Origin: Celeribacter naphthalenivorans | GTDB lineage: Bacteria; Pseudomonadota; Alphaproteobacteria; Rhodobacterales; Rhodobacteraceae | Assembly (NCBI RefSeq): GCF_020524585.1 | Contig: NZ_JAIVLK010000002.1 | Location: forward strand, 522,655 to 586,654 | DNA: 64,000 bases | Reading direction: 5' to 3' | Shown here: positions 8,972 through 18,780 of the stretch, piece by piece | Position numbering within the stretch: position 1 is the stretch's first letter | Layout of the letters: every line of letters starts with the position of its first letter | Position numbers and translations under genes: made by a program | The notes under the pieces: generated by a model | Databases searched by the model: none | What the model saw: only the letters and a program-made list of their open reading frames with translations | What the model was told of the DNA's origin: nothing

Positions 8972-10342
8972 TCAACTCGCCAGACGATCCCGCAGCGTTT
9001 CGATCCGGGCGATCAGCGCGTTCAGCTCTTGCGCGGGCAAGGCGGTGAGATGTCGGTGATTGAGCTGGCCAAGCACGCCAGGCGGCGGGGTGATCCCCGT
9101 GGCGCTATCGTCGAGGTCCTCAGGCAGATCGAGGCCTGCGCCAAGCGGGGCCGCTTGGGGTTCGGTCTCACCATATGCGGCCTCAGGCTCAGGTGGCAGA
9201 TCGCTCGGAAGATCGGCCGAAAGATTTGGCGGCGTGATGTCCTCTGCGCTCTCAACAGGCGCGATTTCAGCAGGAGCCGCATCGAACATGGGCTCTGGCA
9301 CATCGACAAACGGTGCTTCGGGGGCATCCGCAGCAGGGGGCAAGTCGGCCTCAACGGGCCGAAGCTCCGTTGCAAAATGACCCTCATCGGCAGCAATCGG
9401 CGGCAGGTCCTCTGCCTCTGCCTCCACCTTCACATCCTGCGCGGGGGGCGCCATGCCGAAATCGAAGGCGGCCTGACCGGGCAAGACGTCTTGCGGCGGT
9501 TCCGGGGCCGCGGGGGCCGGTGCGGCGGTCATCTCAAAGAGGGATTCTGCCACCGGATCAGCCACTGGATTGGTCATCGGATCGGACGCTGGGATCAGAT
9601 CCGGCTGCGGCTGATCTTCGGTGTCGGGGGCCGCAGCGGCATAGCTGTCGGCAAAATCGGAGAGCGGAGCCTCCGGGATTTCCAAAGCGACGTCAGGCAG
9701 GTCAACGCTGTCTTCCTGAACATGCGCGGGCGGTTCAAAGCCATGGGGCGCAAAGCGCTCTGTCGAGAGATCACCATCTTCCGGGAGGTCTGCCGCGATG
9801 TTTTCGTCGGGCGCGCGTGGCGCGGGCGCCTCAGTTGGCACCTCGGCGACTGCCGGTTCAGACACTGGTTCAGACAAAGGCGTTGCCTCGGACCGGACAT
9901 CGGGGCGGGCAAAGGGCACAACCGTTTCCGGCGGGGCGGCGCTTTCTGCTCCATACCCCAGCGGCGTATCGTCCTGCGGCACCATTTCGGCCATCGGGGC
10001 GGGCGGAACCGGGGCCGAGGGAATCGGTGCATCGACCGGTGCAGGGGCGGTGACCGGGGCCACGCCGTCGATGATCGGCGACAGCGAGGCGACATATTTG
10101 ACGCCATGTTCGCGCAGAAGTTTTTGCACGCCGCGAATGGTCATGCCGTCATCGTGCAACAGCTTTTTGATGCCGCCCAAAAGCGCCATATCGGCGGGGC
10201 GGTAATACCGCCGCCCGCCGGCGCGTTTGACCGGTTTGACCTGGGTAAACCGGCTCTCCCAAAAGCGCAGCACATGCGCTGGCGTGTCGAGCCAATCGGC
10301 AACCTCGCTGATTGTGCGGAAGGCGTCCGGTGATTTATCCAT
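8972..10342 (-). CDS. MerR-family regulator with long acidic tail
   Basis: A 456-residue protein. The N-terminal 75 residues form a MerR-type winged helix ([20 protein letters not shown], then [19 protein letters not shown]). The rest is unusual: about 300 residues of low-complexity Pro/Ala/Glu/Asp sequence, then a short conserved-looking helical C-terminus (about 425-456, [20 protein letters not shown]). No metal-binding cysteines characteristic of metal-sensing MerR proteins are seen. It lies 27 bp after ihfA on the same strand, the usual Rhodobacteraceae arrangement. Its target is unknown; the tail suggests protein-protein contacts. Confidence 0.85.
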   Translation of the reverse strand: MDKSPDAFRTISEVADWLDTPAHVLRFWESRFTQVKPVKRAGGRRYYRPADMALLGGIKKLLHDDGMTIRGVQKLLREHGVKYVASLSPIIDGVAPVTAPAPVDAPIPSAPVPPAPMAEMVPQDDTPLGYGAESAAPPETVVPFARPDVRSEATPLSEPVSEPAVAEVPTEAPAPRAPDENIAADLPEDGDLSTERFAPHGFEPPAHVQEDSVDLPDVALEIPEAPLSDFADSYAAAAPDTEDQPQPDLIPASDPMTNPVADPVAESLFEMTAAPAPAAPEPPQDVLPGQAAFDFGMAPPAQDVKVEAEAEDLPPIAADEGHFATELRPVEADLPPAADAPEAPFVDVPEPMFDAAPAEIAPVESAEDITPPNLSADLPSDLPPEPEAAYGETEPQAAPLGAGLDLPEDLDDSATGITPPPGVLGQLNHRHLTALPAQELNALIARIETLRDRLAS

Positions 10343-10369
10343 GTGTCATCAAGGCCTTAGATGTTTTTC

Positions 10370-10669
10370 TTACGCTTTGTTGCCGTCGGCAACCCGATCT
10401 TTCATCAGGTGAGACGGGCGGAAGGTCAGCACGCGGCGGGCCGGGATCGGGGCCTCGTCGCCGGTCTTCGGGTTGCGGCCCACACGTTCGGATTTGGCGC
10501 GCACAGAGAAGGTTCCGAAGGAGGAAATCTTGACGGTTTCGCCCTCGACCAACGCGTCGGAAATATGAGCCAGAACGCTTTCGACCAGCGTGGCGGATTC
10601 ATTGCGGCTCAGGCCGACCTCGCGAAACACGGCTTCGCTCAGGTCCATACGTGTCAAAGTCTTGCTCAT
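10370..10669 (-). CDS. ihfA: Integration host factor subunit alpha
   Basis: DNA-bending nucleoid protein that pairs with IHF-beta. It is 99 residues from the ATG at 10669, which has the strong upstream sequence GGGGGAGAGAT. The family pattern is clear: [19 protein letters not shown] at the N-terminus, [20 protein letters not shown] (the HU/IHF signature) and [20 protein letters not shown], which includes the DNA-inserting proline arm. It is cotranscribed with fabH upstream and the MerR gene downstream. Confidence 0.95.
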   Translation of the reverse strand: MSKTLTRMDLSEAVFREVGLSRNESATLVESVLAHISDALVEGETVKISSFGTFSVRAKSERVGRNPKTGDEAPIPARRVLTFRPSHLMKDRVADGNKA

Positions 10670-10786
10670 ATCTCTCCCCCTGTTTCTATAGGTTGGAGCG
10701 ACAGTGGCAGTTTGCCAAGCCTCCGTCAATATCAATGACTTGGGCCGAGGTCTTGAGGCAGGAATTCTCTTGCGAGGGCCGTCCGA

Positions 10787-11761
10787 TTACCAGCGCAGGA
10801 CCACCGCGCCCCAGGCCAGACCGCCACCGATCGCTTCGGCGACGCAAAGATCACCCTTTTTGATCTGACCGCGCGCAACGCCCACGGACATGGCGAGCGG
10901 GATGGAGGCGGCGGAGGTGTTGCCGTGATCCTGTACGGTGACGACGACCTGATCCATCGAATGGCCGAGTTTCTTCGCGGTGCCCTCGATGATGCGGATA
11001 TTCGCCTGATGCGGCACGATCCAGTCAATGTCGTCGGAGCTGAGGCCTGCCTTCTCAATCGCGGTTTCGGCGGTGGAGGCGAGTTTCTGCACGGCTTGGC
11101 GGAAGAGCGCATTGCCCTGCATCCGCAGTTTGCCCGAGGTGCCGGTGGTGGAGACGCCACCATCGACATAGAGCATGTCTTTATACTGGCCGTCGGAATT
11201 CAGATCGACCGCGAGAATGCCGCGATCCTCGGGGGTGCCTGCGCTCTCTTGGGCTTCGAGCACCAATGCGCCTGCGCCATCACCAAACAAAACGCAGGTG
11301 GCGCGGTCTTCCCAATCCATGATGCGGCTAAAGGTTTCAGCGCCGATCACCAGCACCTTTTTCGCCTGACCGGAGACGATCTGGGCATTGGCATTGGAGA
11401 GCGCGTAGATGAAGCCAGCGCAGACGGCCTGAACGTCAAAGGCAAAGCCGCAGTTCATGCCCAGCTCGTTCTGGATCATCGTGGCGACAGAAGGGAAGGT
11501 CAGATCGGGCGTCGAGGTGGCGACGATCACGGCGTCAATTTCGGAGGCGTCCAGCCCGGCGTTTTCCAACGCGGCGCGCGCGGCAGCGGCACCAAGCATC
11601 GAGGTGGTCTCGCCTTCAGCGGCGAAATGACGGCGTTCGATGCCGGAGCGCGTCCGAATCCATTCGTCTGTCGTGTCGAGGGTTTTTTCGAACTCTGCGT
11701 TTTCGACCACACGTGCGGGGAGGTAGTGACCCACGCCGGTGACGACTGCCCGGATTGTCAT
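10787..11761 (-). CDS. fabH: Beta-ketoacyl-ACP synthase III
   Basis: Condenses acetyl-CoA with malonyl-ACP to start fatty acid synthesis. It is 324 residues. The catalytic Cys114 lies in [13 protein letters not shown], the catalytic His in [12 protein letters not shown] and the catalytic Asn in [14 protein letters not shown], giving the full Cys-His-Asn triad. It follows plsX by 20 bp on the same strand, so phospholipid and fatty-acid initiation are coexpressed. Confidence 0.96.
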   Translation of the reverse strand: MTIRAVVTGVGHYLPARVVENAEFEKTLDTTDEWIRTRSGIERRHFAAEGETTSMLGAAAARAALENAGLDASEIDAVIVATSTPDLTFPSVATMIQNELGMNCGFAFDVQAVCAGFIYALSNANAQIVSGQAKKVLVIGAETFSRIMDWEDRATCVLFGDGAGALVLEAQESAGTPEDRGILAVDLNSDGQYKDMLYVDGGVSTTGTSGKLRMQGNALFRQAVQKLASTAETAIEKAGLSSDDIDWIVPHQANIRIIEGTAKKLGHSMDQVVVTVQDHGNTSAASIPLAMSVGVARGQIKKGDLCVAEAIGGGLAWGAVVLRW

Positions 11762-11781
11762 GGCTTTGAGCCTTTTGTTAT

Positions 11782-12918
11782 TTATGACGTTGGGTCATTT
11801 TGCGCCGAGGCGTCGGCGGATGCAACCCGTGCGGCCAAACGTTCGGTGAACCCGGTGGAGGCCAGTTCATAGGCCAATTTGATGGCGGCGGAAACGCCGG
11901 TCGCGTCGGCCGAGCCGTGCGATTTGACCACGGTGCCCTTGAGGCCAAGGAACACGCCACCGTTCACACGGCGCGGGTCGATTCGTTTTTGCAGGCGTTT
12001 CAGGGAGGTGAGTGCCAAAAGGGCGGCGATGCGCGACAAAGGCGTGGCTTTGAAGGCTTCCTTGAGGAAGTCGCCCACAAGCTTTGCGGTGCCTTCGCCG
12101 GTTTTCAGCGCGATATTGCCGGTGAACCCATCGGTGACGATCACATCGACCCGGTCGCCGGGGATGTCGCCGCCTTCCACGAAGCCCTTGAAATCATAAC
12201 CGCCGATCTGGGCCGCATTGGCGATCAGATCGTTGGCCTCTTTGAGTTCCGCACGGCCTTTGTGCTCTTCGGTCCCGACGTTCAAAAGCCCGACACGCGG
12301 CACGTTGAGGCCAAGCCCGTTGCGCGCGTAAGAGGCGCCCATCATGGCATATTGCAACAGATCGCGGGCATCGGCGCGGATGTCGGCGCCCACGTCCAAC
12401 ATGACGTTGAAACCCTGATCGTTGCGCGAGGGCCAGAGGCAGGCGATGGCGGGCCGGTTGATGCCGTCGAGCTTGCGCAGGCGGATCATCGAGGTGGCCA
12501 TCAAGGCACCGGTGTTGCCACAGGAAACACAGGCCTGAGCCGCGCCGTCTTTCACCGCATCGATGGCGGAGCGCATCGAGGTGTCGGTGCGGCGCATGGC
12601 TTGGCTGGGCTTTTCGTCCATGGTGACGACGCCCGGCACATCGCGAATTTCAACACGGTCCCGCAGCACGCGGCGCTTGCGCACAAGCTTTTCCAACTCC
12701 GCGGCAGGGCCGTGGAGGATGAAATCCAGCGCAGGATTCTTGGAGGCAGAACGCGCAATACCGGCGACAACAGTCGCCGGTCCACGATCGCCGCCCATGG
12801 CGTCGACCGAAAGCGTCACTTTCACGCCTGCGCGCGCCCCTAAGCGACCTTTGTGTTGGGCCTCGGTCTCCGCAGGGGCGGCAGACAGTGGGTCAACGGA
12901 AGGTTGAGAAGAGGTCAT
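11782..12918 (-). CDS. plsX: Phosphate acyltransferase PlsX
   Basis: Makes acyl-phosphate from acyl-ACP, the first step of phosphatidic acid synthesis with PlsY. It is 378 residues from the ATG at 12918. The characteristic [18 protein letters not shown] starts only near residue 33, so the first 30 Pro/Ala/Ser-rich residues are an extension of unsure reality. A GTG (GVKVTLSV) at about residue 32 is a possible alternative start. Further motifs are [15 protein letters not shown] and [18 protein letters not shown]. It lies 25 bp after rpmF. Confidence 0.94.
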   Translation of the reverse strand: MTSSQPSVDPLSAAPAETEAQHKGRLGARAGVKVTLSVDAMGGDRGPATVVAGIARSASKNPALDFILHGPAAELEKLVRKRRVLRDRVEIRDVPGVVTMDEKPSQAMRRTDTSMRSAIDAVKDGAAQACVSCGNTGALMATSMIRLRKLDGINRPAIACLWPSRNDQGFNVMLDVGADIRADARDLLQYAMMGASYARNGLGLNVPRVGLLNVGTEEHKGRAELKEANDLIANAAQIGGYDFKGFVEGGDIPGDRVDVIVTDGFTGNIALKTGEGTAKLVGDFLKEAFKATPLSRIAALLALTSLKRLQKRIDPRRVNGGVFLGLKGTVVKSHGSADATGVSAAIKLAYELASTGFTERLAARVASADASAQNDPTS

Positions 12919-12943
12919 GCGTCAGACGTCAAAAAGAGGATGC

Positions 12944-13150
12944 TTATGCTGCGTCTTCGTCGAGATCGACTTCGTCGGCCTGAGCGATGACTTCACGGTC
13001 ATCGTAGTGGCCGCAGGCGCCGCACACGTGGTGGGGGCGTTTCAGCTCGCCACAGTTCGGGCATTCTGCCGGGTTGCCAGCGACCAGGGAGTCGTGAGCG
13101 CGGCGCATGTTCCGCTTGGAGCGGGTGACTTTATTCTGAGGGACAGCCAT
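12944..13150 (-). CDS. rpmF: 50S ribosomal protein L32
   Basis: A 68-residue L32. It starts [20 protein letters not shown] and carries the four-cysteine zinc ribbon [18 protein letters not shown] (about residues 31-48), so this is the C+ zinc-binding paralogue type. It heads the rpmF-plsX-fabH-ihfA-merR run, the classic coupling of a ribosomal protein to lipid synthesis genes. Confidence 0.97.
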   Translation of the reverse strand: MAVPQNKVTRSKRNMRRAHDSLVAGNPAECPNCGELKRPHHVCGACGHYDDREVIAQADEVDLDEDAA

Positions 13151-13482
13151 GTCTCAACCTCGGTATCTATAGGGCAGAAGACCGGGTTGGACTTATGCCA
13201 CAGGTGGGCGGGGCAGGTGCCCCCATTCATCTCCGGACCTCTTGCCCGGCAAAACTTTGGCGCTTCATAGGCCTTCGTGAGCAGCGTGTAAACCATGGTT
13301 TGTACCATGGCCTCGAAACTGCGGATCCTGTCTGCATCAGGCGCGAAAACATGCATGGAAGCGAGGCCGGGAACATACTCGGATTCCGCTATCTTGCAAG
13401 TCTTTTGTTCGCGCCTGTGTTTTCAGAGGGTTAACGCCTGTTTTCCCCTCTGTTTCGGTTCATTTCGCGGCCTCTCAGGGGG
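13151..13482. other. Intergenic region between yceD and rpmF
   Basis: No gene is supported in these 332 bp between two minus-strand genes. A possible minus-strand sigma70-like promoter reads TTGCAA (13394-13399), 16 bp, TATGTT (13372-13377), but both hexamers match consensus only 4 of 6 and the leader to rpmF would be over 200 bases. The pair GAAAACAGGCG / GAAAACACAGGCG (minus strand, about 13409-13446) is an imperfect direct repeat of unknown meaning. Confidence 0.35.
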
Positions 13483-14046
13483 TTATTCGCCGTCTTTCCC
13501 GAGTTTGTCGCGCAGCGCTTTCAGGCTGGCGAAAGGTTTGGCGTCGTCATCGCTCATCGCCTCTTTGCCAGATTCGGTGAATTGCGTGACGGCCAGTTCC
13601 GCGCCTTCGACACGCGGATAATCCGGAGCGGAGAGCGCCAGCGCCTCTTCGGCCACGGCGGACAGCAAAAGAGAGACGGGCAGGGGCTCTGTCGTCTCGT
13701 CCTCCGGCATCTCCACCTCTTCCTCTGAGGTCGCCTCTTCCTTGAGCTCGGCCAGATAGGTGCGGGTGACTTCTGCGTCGATGCGGGTCGTCACCGGGGC
13801 CAAAGTGGCCACGCAGGGCTGCACCACCGTGGCGCCCAGGACGCCCTCAAGCCGCCAGTCGCGTTTGCCGACCGGCACCATCTTGCCTTCGAAACTGACT
13901 TTCTTGACCGAAGAGAGGCCTAACGTGGCGGCCATTTCTTCCAGATCTTCGGAAGTGGGTTTGAGCCGAAACGGATGCGCATGGGCGTCGGAGAGATCGC
14001 GCAAGCGCAATTCCACCCCCCAGCTGGTCAAACCGTCATGTCCCAT
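13483..14046 (-). CDS. yceD: YceD/DUF177 family protein
   Basis: A 187-residue protein of the DUF177 (YceD) family, needed for 23S rRNA accumulation in some bacteria and for lipid/ribosome coupling in others. It shows the family-like core VKKVSFEGKMVPVGKRDWRL followed by GVLGATVVQPCVATLAPV (the conserved Cys segment). An acidic insertion (EEATSEEEVEMPEDETTEP) and the C-terminal DYPRVEGAEL element follow. It is placed before rpmF on the same strand, the standard neighbour, but separated by 332 bp. Confidence 0.85.
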   Translation of the reverse strand: MGHDGLTSWGVELRLRDLSDAHAHPFRLKPTSEDLEEMAATLGLSSVKKVSFEGKMVPVGKRDWRLEGVLGATVVQPCVATLAPVTTRIDAEVTRTYLAELKEEATSEEEVEMPEDETTEPLPVSLLLSAVAEEALALSAPDYPRVEGAELAVTQFTESGKEAMSDDDAKPFASLKALRDKLGKDGE

Positions 14047-14125
14047 AGTCGATGTCTCCTTGAACGTCGGGCACTGTTTCTATAAGCGGATAAGAGGCGT
14101 ACGCGCACAAGGCAAGAGGGGGCAC

Positions 14126-14614
14126 ATGGCCGACCGCATTTTCCCGCAAAAACCCGCATCATCCGGGCTTGGCATTCTGGTGAAGGCCCTGCTTGGGCTG
14201 GTGTTCGTGTTCTCTTTGACGGCCTGTGTCGCGCAGTTCCGCAATCATGGCTATGTGCCCTCTGATGCCCAACTGGCGCAGATCAACGTGGGTGTCGACA
14301 CCAAGGAGACGCTGGCCGAAGAGATCGGCGCGCCGGGTGCCGAGGGCATTCTGGACGGTGCCGCCTGGTATTATGTGCGCTCACAATTCCGTCATTTGGG
14401 CGCTTTGGAGCCGAAGGAAGTGGACCGCCAAGTGGTGGCGATTTCTTTCGATGCGGGAGGCCGCGTGAGCAATGTCGAACGTTTCGGGCTTGAGCAGGGC
14501 CGCGTTGTCGTGCTGTCGCGTCGTGTTACGGACGGCGGAGTGCAGGGCATCACCTTCCTGCAACAGCTCTTTGGCAACCTGGGCAACGTCTCCGCTGAGC
14601 AGTTGTTGCAGTAA
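14126..14614 (+). CDS. bamE: Outer membrane assembly lipoprotein BamE
   Basis: Lipoprotein subunit of the BAM complex that inserts beta-barrel proteins. It is 162 residues from the ATG at 14126. A signal peptide with lipobox LTAC (Cys at about residue 33) precedes the SmpA/OmlA domain: GYVPSDAQLAQINVGVDTKE, then AEEIGAPG and WYYVRSQ. It is divergent from yceD with a short 79-bp intergenic region. A strong bidirectional terminator follows. Confidence 0.93.
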   Translation: MADRIFPQKPASSGLGILVKALLGLVFVFSLTACVAQFRNHGYVPSDAQLAQINVGVDTKETLAEEIGAPGAEGILDGAAWYYVRSQFRHLGALEPKEVDRQVVAISFDAGGRVSNVERFGLEQGRVVVLSRRVTDGGVQGITFLQQLFGNLGNVSAEQLLQ

Positions 14615-14636
14615 GCCGAGCTGTGAATGAGATGAG

Positions 14637-14664
14637 AAAAGCCGCCCCATGGGCGGCTTTTTGA
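14637..14664 (+). terminator. Bidirectional terminator after bamE/msrB
   Basis: Perfect hairpin GCCGCCC-CAT-GGGCGGC flanked by AAAA on the left and TTTTT on the right. It lies between the bamE stop (+) and the msrB stop (-), so it can serve both strands. Confidence 0.85.
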
Positions 14665-14691
14665 GTATTTGGGCCAAGAAAAAGCTGGATG

Positions 14692-15102
14692 TCAGGTCTC
14701 GACGGCGCCCTCGTCCGGCTGAAAGCGGATCGAGACGCCGTTGATGCAATAGCGCATGCCGGTGGTCTCGCGCGGACCGTCGGGAAAGACGTGGCCCAGA
14801 TGCGCGCCGCAATCGTCGCAATGCACCTCGGTGCGGACCATGCCGTGGGAGGTGTCGCGGGTTTCGGCCACAGGTGCGCCCGCTTTGGTGGCGTCAAAGG
14901 ACGGCCAGCCGCAATGCGATTCGAATTTATTGTCCTGCGCGAACAGTTCAGCGCCACAACAGGCGCAGGTGAAAACGCCGGGGGTTTTCGGAAAACCCGG
15001 ATGCGAAAACGGACGCTCGGTGCCCGCCTGACGGGTGACACGGAAGGTTTCCGGGTCCAGTTCTTCGCGCCATTCGGCGTCGGTTTTCTCGATTTTTGCC
15101 AT
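14692..15102 (-). CDS. msrB: Peptide-methionine (R)-S-oxide reductase, cytoplasmic
   Basis: Reduces methionine-R-sulfoxide in proteins. It is 136 residues from the ATG at 15102 (MAKIEKTDAEWREELDPETF). Zinc ligands are seen as CACCG and CDDCG, the substrate-loop motif as HCGWPSFD, and the catalytic Cys in RYCINGVSIRF. No signal peptide is present. An open frame continues upstream but reaches into the olsB promoter region. A second, exported MsrB is encoded at 59707-60174. Confidence 0.95.
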   Translation of the reverse strand: MAKIEKTDAEWREELDPETFRVTRQAGTERPFSHPGFPKTPGVFTCACCGAELFAQDNKFESHCGWPSFDATKAGAPVAETRDTSHGMVRTEVHCDDCGAHLGHVFPDGPRETTGMRYCINGVSIRFQPDEGAVET

Positions 15103-15238
15103 GGCAGAGTTCCTTTTTATGCTGTGCCAAACATAGGCGGGGAATGGCTTAGGGCAAGACGTCAAAAAACCGTCATCTCTTGTAGCCATGGTGGGGCGAC
15201 CCCATAGTCTATTTAGGACAAGCGGAAGGATCCGGGCG

Positions 15239-15991
15239 ATGTTCAAGCTTTTGAAAGGCCGTTACACGGTGCGTTTTGCCGAAGAGCGCCGCGACATCGA
15301 GGCGGCGCAGCGGTTGCGGTATCTGGCCTTTGTGGCGGGCACGGGGGCGATGGCGCGCGAAGACGGGCTTGAGGCCGATGATTTCGATGCGCTTTGCCGT
15401 CATGTCTTGATCGAAGAGCGCAAGAGCGGGCGGCTTGTCTGCACCTATCGGTTTTTGGACCTCGAGGGCGGTGCGCAGATCGCGCAGAGCTATGCGGCGC
15501 AGTTCTACGGTCTCGACGGATTGGCGGATTACGAAGGTCGTATGTTGGAGATGGGGCGGTTTTGCATCCACCCCGAGGCACGCGATCCGGACATCCTGCG
15601 CGTCGCCTGGGGCGCGATGACGCGCTATGTGGACGAGCAGGGGGTCGATTTGTTGTTCGGCTGTTCGTCGTTTCACGGCACGGAATGGAAAGAGCATGCG
15701 GACGCTTTGGCGATGCTGAAACACCGCCATCTCGGGCCGAAACGGTTCCTGCCCAAGGTGAAAGCGCCGAATGTCTTTAAATTCGCCGCGCGTTTGCGTC
15801 GTAAACCCGATGCACGTCGCGCGATGCTCAAAATGCCGCCGTTGCTCAAGACCTATCTGATGATGGGCGGTTGGGTGTCGGATCACGCGGTGGTGGACCC
15901 TGATTTGAACACGATGCATGTGTTCACCGGCGTGGAGATCAAATCCATTCCGCCCGCGCGCAAGAAATTGCTGCGCGCGGTGGCTGGGTAA
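15239..15991 (+). CDS. olsB: OlsB-like acyl-ACP N-acyltransferase (GNAT)
   Basis: A 250-residue GNAT-fold acyltransferase of the OlsB/hemolysin type, predicted to join a 3-hydroxyacyl chain to ornithine in ornithine-lipid synthesis. It shows the segments RYLAFVAGTGAMAREDGLEADDFD, GRMLEMGRFCIHPEARDPDI and LLFGCSSFHGTEWKEHADAL. The ATG at 15239 has GGAAGGATCCGGGCG upstream. The partner olsA is not adjacent, so assignment rests on similarity of pattern; other N-acyltransferases of the same fold remain possible. Confidence 0.8.
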   Translation: MFKLLKGRYTVRFAEERRDIEAAQRLRYLAFVAGTGAMAREDGLEADDFDALCRHVLIEERKSGRLVCTYRFLDLEGGAQIAQSYAAQFYGLDGLADYEGRMLEMGRFCIHPEARDPDILRVAWGAMTRYVDEQGVDLLFGCSSFHGTEWKEHADALAMLKHRHLGPKRFLPKVKAPNVFKFAARLRRKPDARRAMLKMPPLLKTYLMMGGWVSDHAVVDPDLNTMHVFTGVEIKSIPPARKKLLRAVAG

Positions 15992-15994
15992 GGC

Positions 15995-16636
15995 TCAGCG
16001 CTTATCCAGTGCGAGGCGTAGCCCCAGCGCAATAAAGATCGCGCCGACAGAGCGTTCCATCCAGAGCGCCAGCCTCTTGCTGCGTCTGAGGGTCTGCCCC
16101 AGACGATCCGCCATCAAAATGAGTGGCGGCTCGATGAAGGCGGCGATGCAGATGATCAGAATGCCATGCAGGAAAAGCTGCGCCGAAATCGGCCCCGCGC
16201 CCTCGACCACGAATTGCGGCAGGAAGGCGAGGAAAAACAGCGCGACTTTCGGGTTGAGGATGTTGGTCAGCATGCCTTGGCGGAAAATCGTGGCGACCGG
16301 AAAGCTTGGGCCTTTTTCGGTCTGATCTGGCAGGAAACTCGCGCTTTTCGCGCGCAGCGCAGAAAATCCGAGCCACAAAAGATAGGCCGCGCCGACCCAT
16401 TTGACGATGGAAAAGGCGGTGGCCGAGGTCATGAGGATCGCCGACAGCCCGAGTGCGGCCATCAGCACATGCACCATGGCGCCGGTCCAAATGCCGAACA
16501 TGGCGATAAAGCCCGCGCGACGTCCGCCGCGAAAGGTCTGGCCCAGGATAAAGGCAAAATCCGGCCCCGGTGCGAGATTCAACACGAGGGCGGCGGAGAA
16601 GAAGGTGGTCCAGTGGAGGAGGGTATAGTCGAACAT
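15995..16636 (-). CDS. LysE/RhtB family exporter
   Basis: A 213-residue inner-membrane protein with about six hydrophobic segments and the family signature LNLAPGPDFAFILGQTFRGGRRAG at residues 19-42. The second signature is MLTNILNPKVALFFLAFLPQF. Family members export amino acids or homoserine lactones; the substrate is not readable. It is convergent with olsB (3 bp apart), so it has its own promoter near 16640-16740. Confidence 0.92.
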   Translation of the reverse strand: MFDYTLLHWTTFFSAALVLNLAPGPDFAFILGQTFRGGRRAGFIAMFGIWTGAMVHVLMAALGLSAILMTSATAFSIVKWVGAAYLLWLGFSALRAKSASFLPDQTEKGPSFPVATIFRQGMLTNILNPKVALFFLAFLPQFVVEGAGPISAQLFLHGILIICIAAFIEPPLILMADRLGQTLRRSKRLALWMERSVGAIFIALGLRLALDKR

Positions 16637-16745
16637 GCGGGAACGGTAGCCGCAGGCCCCAGAAAGCCCAAATCAGCTTTTGTGTCAGCCTGTGTCACAG
16701 CAGTTGATATTGACCTTTGCAGCACTTCACAGTAGCGCAGGCGAC

Positions 16746-18575
16746 ATGGCACGCGCACCCGTTTTACAGCTCTCCGACATTTCCCTCACCTTTGGGGGCG
16801 ATCCCGTATTCGATGGTCTGAACCTCGTGGTCCAGGAGGGCGACCGCGTCGCTCTTGTGGGCCGCAATGGCTCCGGCAAATCCACGCTGATGAAGGTCAT
16901 GGCCGGTCTCGTCGAGGCCGACCGGGGCGCCCGCGTGTTGGGACCGGGGATCACGGTTGGCTATATGGAGCAGGACCCGGATTTGTCGGGCTTTGCGACA
17001 CTGGGCGAGTTTGCCGCCTCCGCGCTGGACCCATCGGAATCCTATAAGGTCGATATGGTCGCCGAGGGGCTTAAATTTAACCCGGAGACACCGATCGAGA
17101 CCGCTTCGGGCGGCGAGCGGCGCCGGGCGGCTTTGGCGAAACTTCTGGCCGAGGGGCCGGGGTTGATGCTCTTGGACGAGCCGACCAACCACTTGGACAT
17201 CGAGGCGATTGCATGGCTCGAAGAAGAGCTGCGCACGACGAAAACCGCCTATGTGCTGATCTCCCACGACCGGGCGTTCCTCAATCACCTCACCCGCGCG
17301 ACACTTTGGATCGACCGCGGGCAGGTGCGGCGTCAGGAGGAAGGTTTCGAAGCCTTCGAGACTTGGCGTGACAAGGTCTGGGAAGACGAGGACATGCAGC
17401 GCCACAAGTTGGATCGCAAGATCAAGGCTGAGGCGCGTTGGGCGGTCGAGGGCATCTCGGCCCGGCGCAAACGCAATCAGGGCCGGGTGCGTGCGTTGCA
17501 GGACCTGCGCGCCGAACGTGCCGGCCAAATCCGGCGTCAGGGCACGGCGGCGATGGAATTGGAAGTCGCCGAGAAATCCGGCAAGCGCGTGGTCGAGGCC
17601 GATCACATTTCGAAGAGGTTCGAGGACAAAATCATCGTCCGTGATCTCTCGATCAAAGTGGCGCGCGGCGACCGGATCGCTTTTGTTGGCCCGAACGGGG
17701 CAGGGAAGACGACGCTTTTGAAAATGCTCACCGGCGAGATGGAGCCCGACAGCGGCACCGTCAAACTGGGCACGAAGCTTGAGATGGCCATCTTCGATCA
17801 GACGCGCTCGAATCTGCGCGATGATCTGACGCTTTGGGAGGCGATGACGTCGGACAAGGACATGCGCGTGTCGGGCAAGGCCGATCAGGTCATGGTGCGC
17901 GGCACGCCGAAACATGTGGTCGGCTATCTCAAGGAATTTCTCTTCACCGATGCGCAGGCCCGCGCGCCCGTGGCGTCCCTTTCGGGCGGTGAAAAGGCGC
18001 GGCTGTTGCTGGCGAAAATCATGGCGAAACCGTCGAATCTCTTGGTGCTCGACGAGCCGACCAACGATCTCGACATCGAAACGCTGGACCTGTTGCAGGA
18101 GCTGCTGACGGATTTCGAAGGCACCGTGCTTTTGGTCTCCCACGACCGCGATTTCATCGACCGGGTGGCGACGCAAACGGTGGCGATGGAGGGCGATGGC
18201 GAGGCTGTCGTCTATGCCGGCGGCTGGTCGGACTACCGGGCGCAGCGCGGCGAGAAACCTGCCGTATCGGCTGCGAAAACGGCCCCGAAACCGGTCGAGA
18301 AAGCGGCGGCACCTGCCGCGCCTGCACCTAAGCCTGCGGCGAAATCCAAGCTGTCGTTCACGGAAAAACACCGCCTCGAAGCGCTGCCTGCGGAGATGGA
18401 GCGGCTGGAGGCGGAGATCGCTAAATTGGGCGAGCTTTTGTCCGATCCGGAGCTCTTCACCCGCGAGCCTGTGAAGTTCCAAAAGGCCACGGATATGTTG
18501 ACAGAACGTCAGTCTGCCTTGGAGGCCGCCGAGGAAGAATGGCTTACTCTCGAAGAAAAGAATTCCGGCGCCTGA
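16746..18575 (+). CDS. uup: ABC-F ATPase, Uup type
   Basis: Soluble protein with two ABC ATPase domains and no membrane part; the ABC-F family acts on ribosomes, and Uup affects transposon excision and branched DNA. It is 609 residues. The first domain (about 8-240) has GRNGSGKST and [13 protein letters not shown]. The second (about 300-530) has [24 protein letters not shown] and LVLDEPTNDLDIE. An Ala/Pro-rich linker and a C-terminal coiled-coil domain (about 545-609) typical of Uup follow. The ATG at 16746 is favoured; upstream codons are outside the conserved domain. Confidence 0.93.
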   Translation: MARAPVLQLSDISLTFGGDPVFDGLNLVVQEGDRVALVGRNGSGKSTLMKVMAGLVEADRGARVLGPGITVGYMEQDPDLSGFATLGEFAASALDPSESYKVDMVAEGLKFNPETPIETASGGERRRAALAKLLAEGPGLMLLDEPTNHLDIEAIAWLEEELRTTKTAYVLISHDRAFLNHLTRATLWIDRGQVRRQEEGFEAFETWRDKVWEDEDMQRHKLDRKIKAEARWAVEGISARRKRNQGRVRALQDLRAERAGQIRRQGTAAMELEVAEKSGKRVVEADHISKRFEDKIIVRDLSIKVARGDRIAFVGPNGAGKTTLLKMLTGEMEPDSGTVKLGTKLEMAIFDQTRSNLRDDLTLWEAMTSDKDMRVSGKADQVMVRGTPKHVVGYLKEFLFTDAQARAPVASLSGGEKARLLLAKIMAKPSNLLVLDEPTNDLDIETLDLLQELLTDFEGTVLLVSHDRDFIDRVATQTVAMEGDGEAVVYAGGWSDYRAQRGEKPAVSAAKTAPKPVEKAAAPAAPAPKPAAKSKLSFTEKHRLEALPAEMERLEAEIAKLGELLSDPELFTREPVKFQKATDMLTERQSALEAAEEEWLTLEEKNSGA

Positions 18576-18780
18576 CCTATTTAAATTTTATGAAATAAGC
18601 TGCTTTTTGCCGGTTCCCTCCCGGCAATGAGCGGCATTTTTCCGATTTATGGTACTTCACGGTTTCCTCACGCTGGCGTGATCTCGGACCCCCTATTTTC
18701 TCGGAACAACTTCGCTATCTCTTCGGTTGAGATGTCGATCAAGACATCACCTCACGAACGAGGCAGAAAAGGAGAATAAT

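Noticed and set aside
16764..18482. 572-codon minus-strand frame
   Set aside because: Antisense to the Uup-type ABC-F gene; Arg/His-rich composition shows it is a shadow.
18609..18629. TTGCCGG-N7-CCGGCAA hairpin after uup as a terminator
   Set aside because: No T run follows on either strand, so it does not meet the standard for a rho-independent terminator; it may be a chance repeat.
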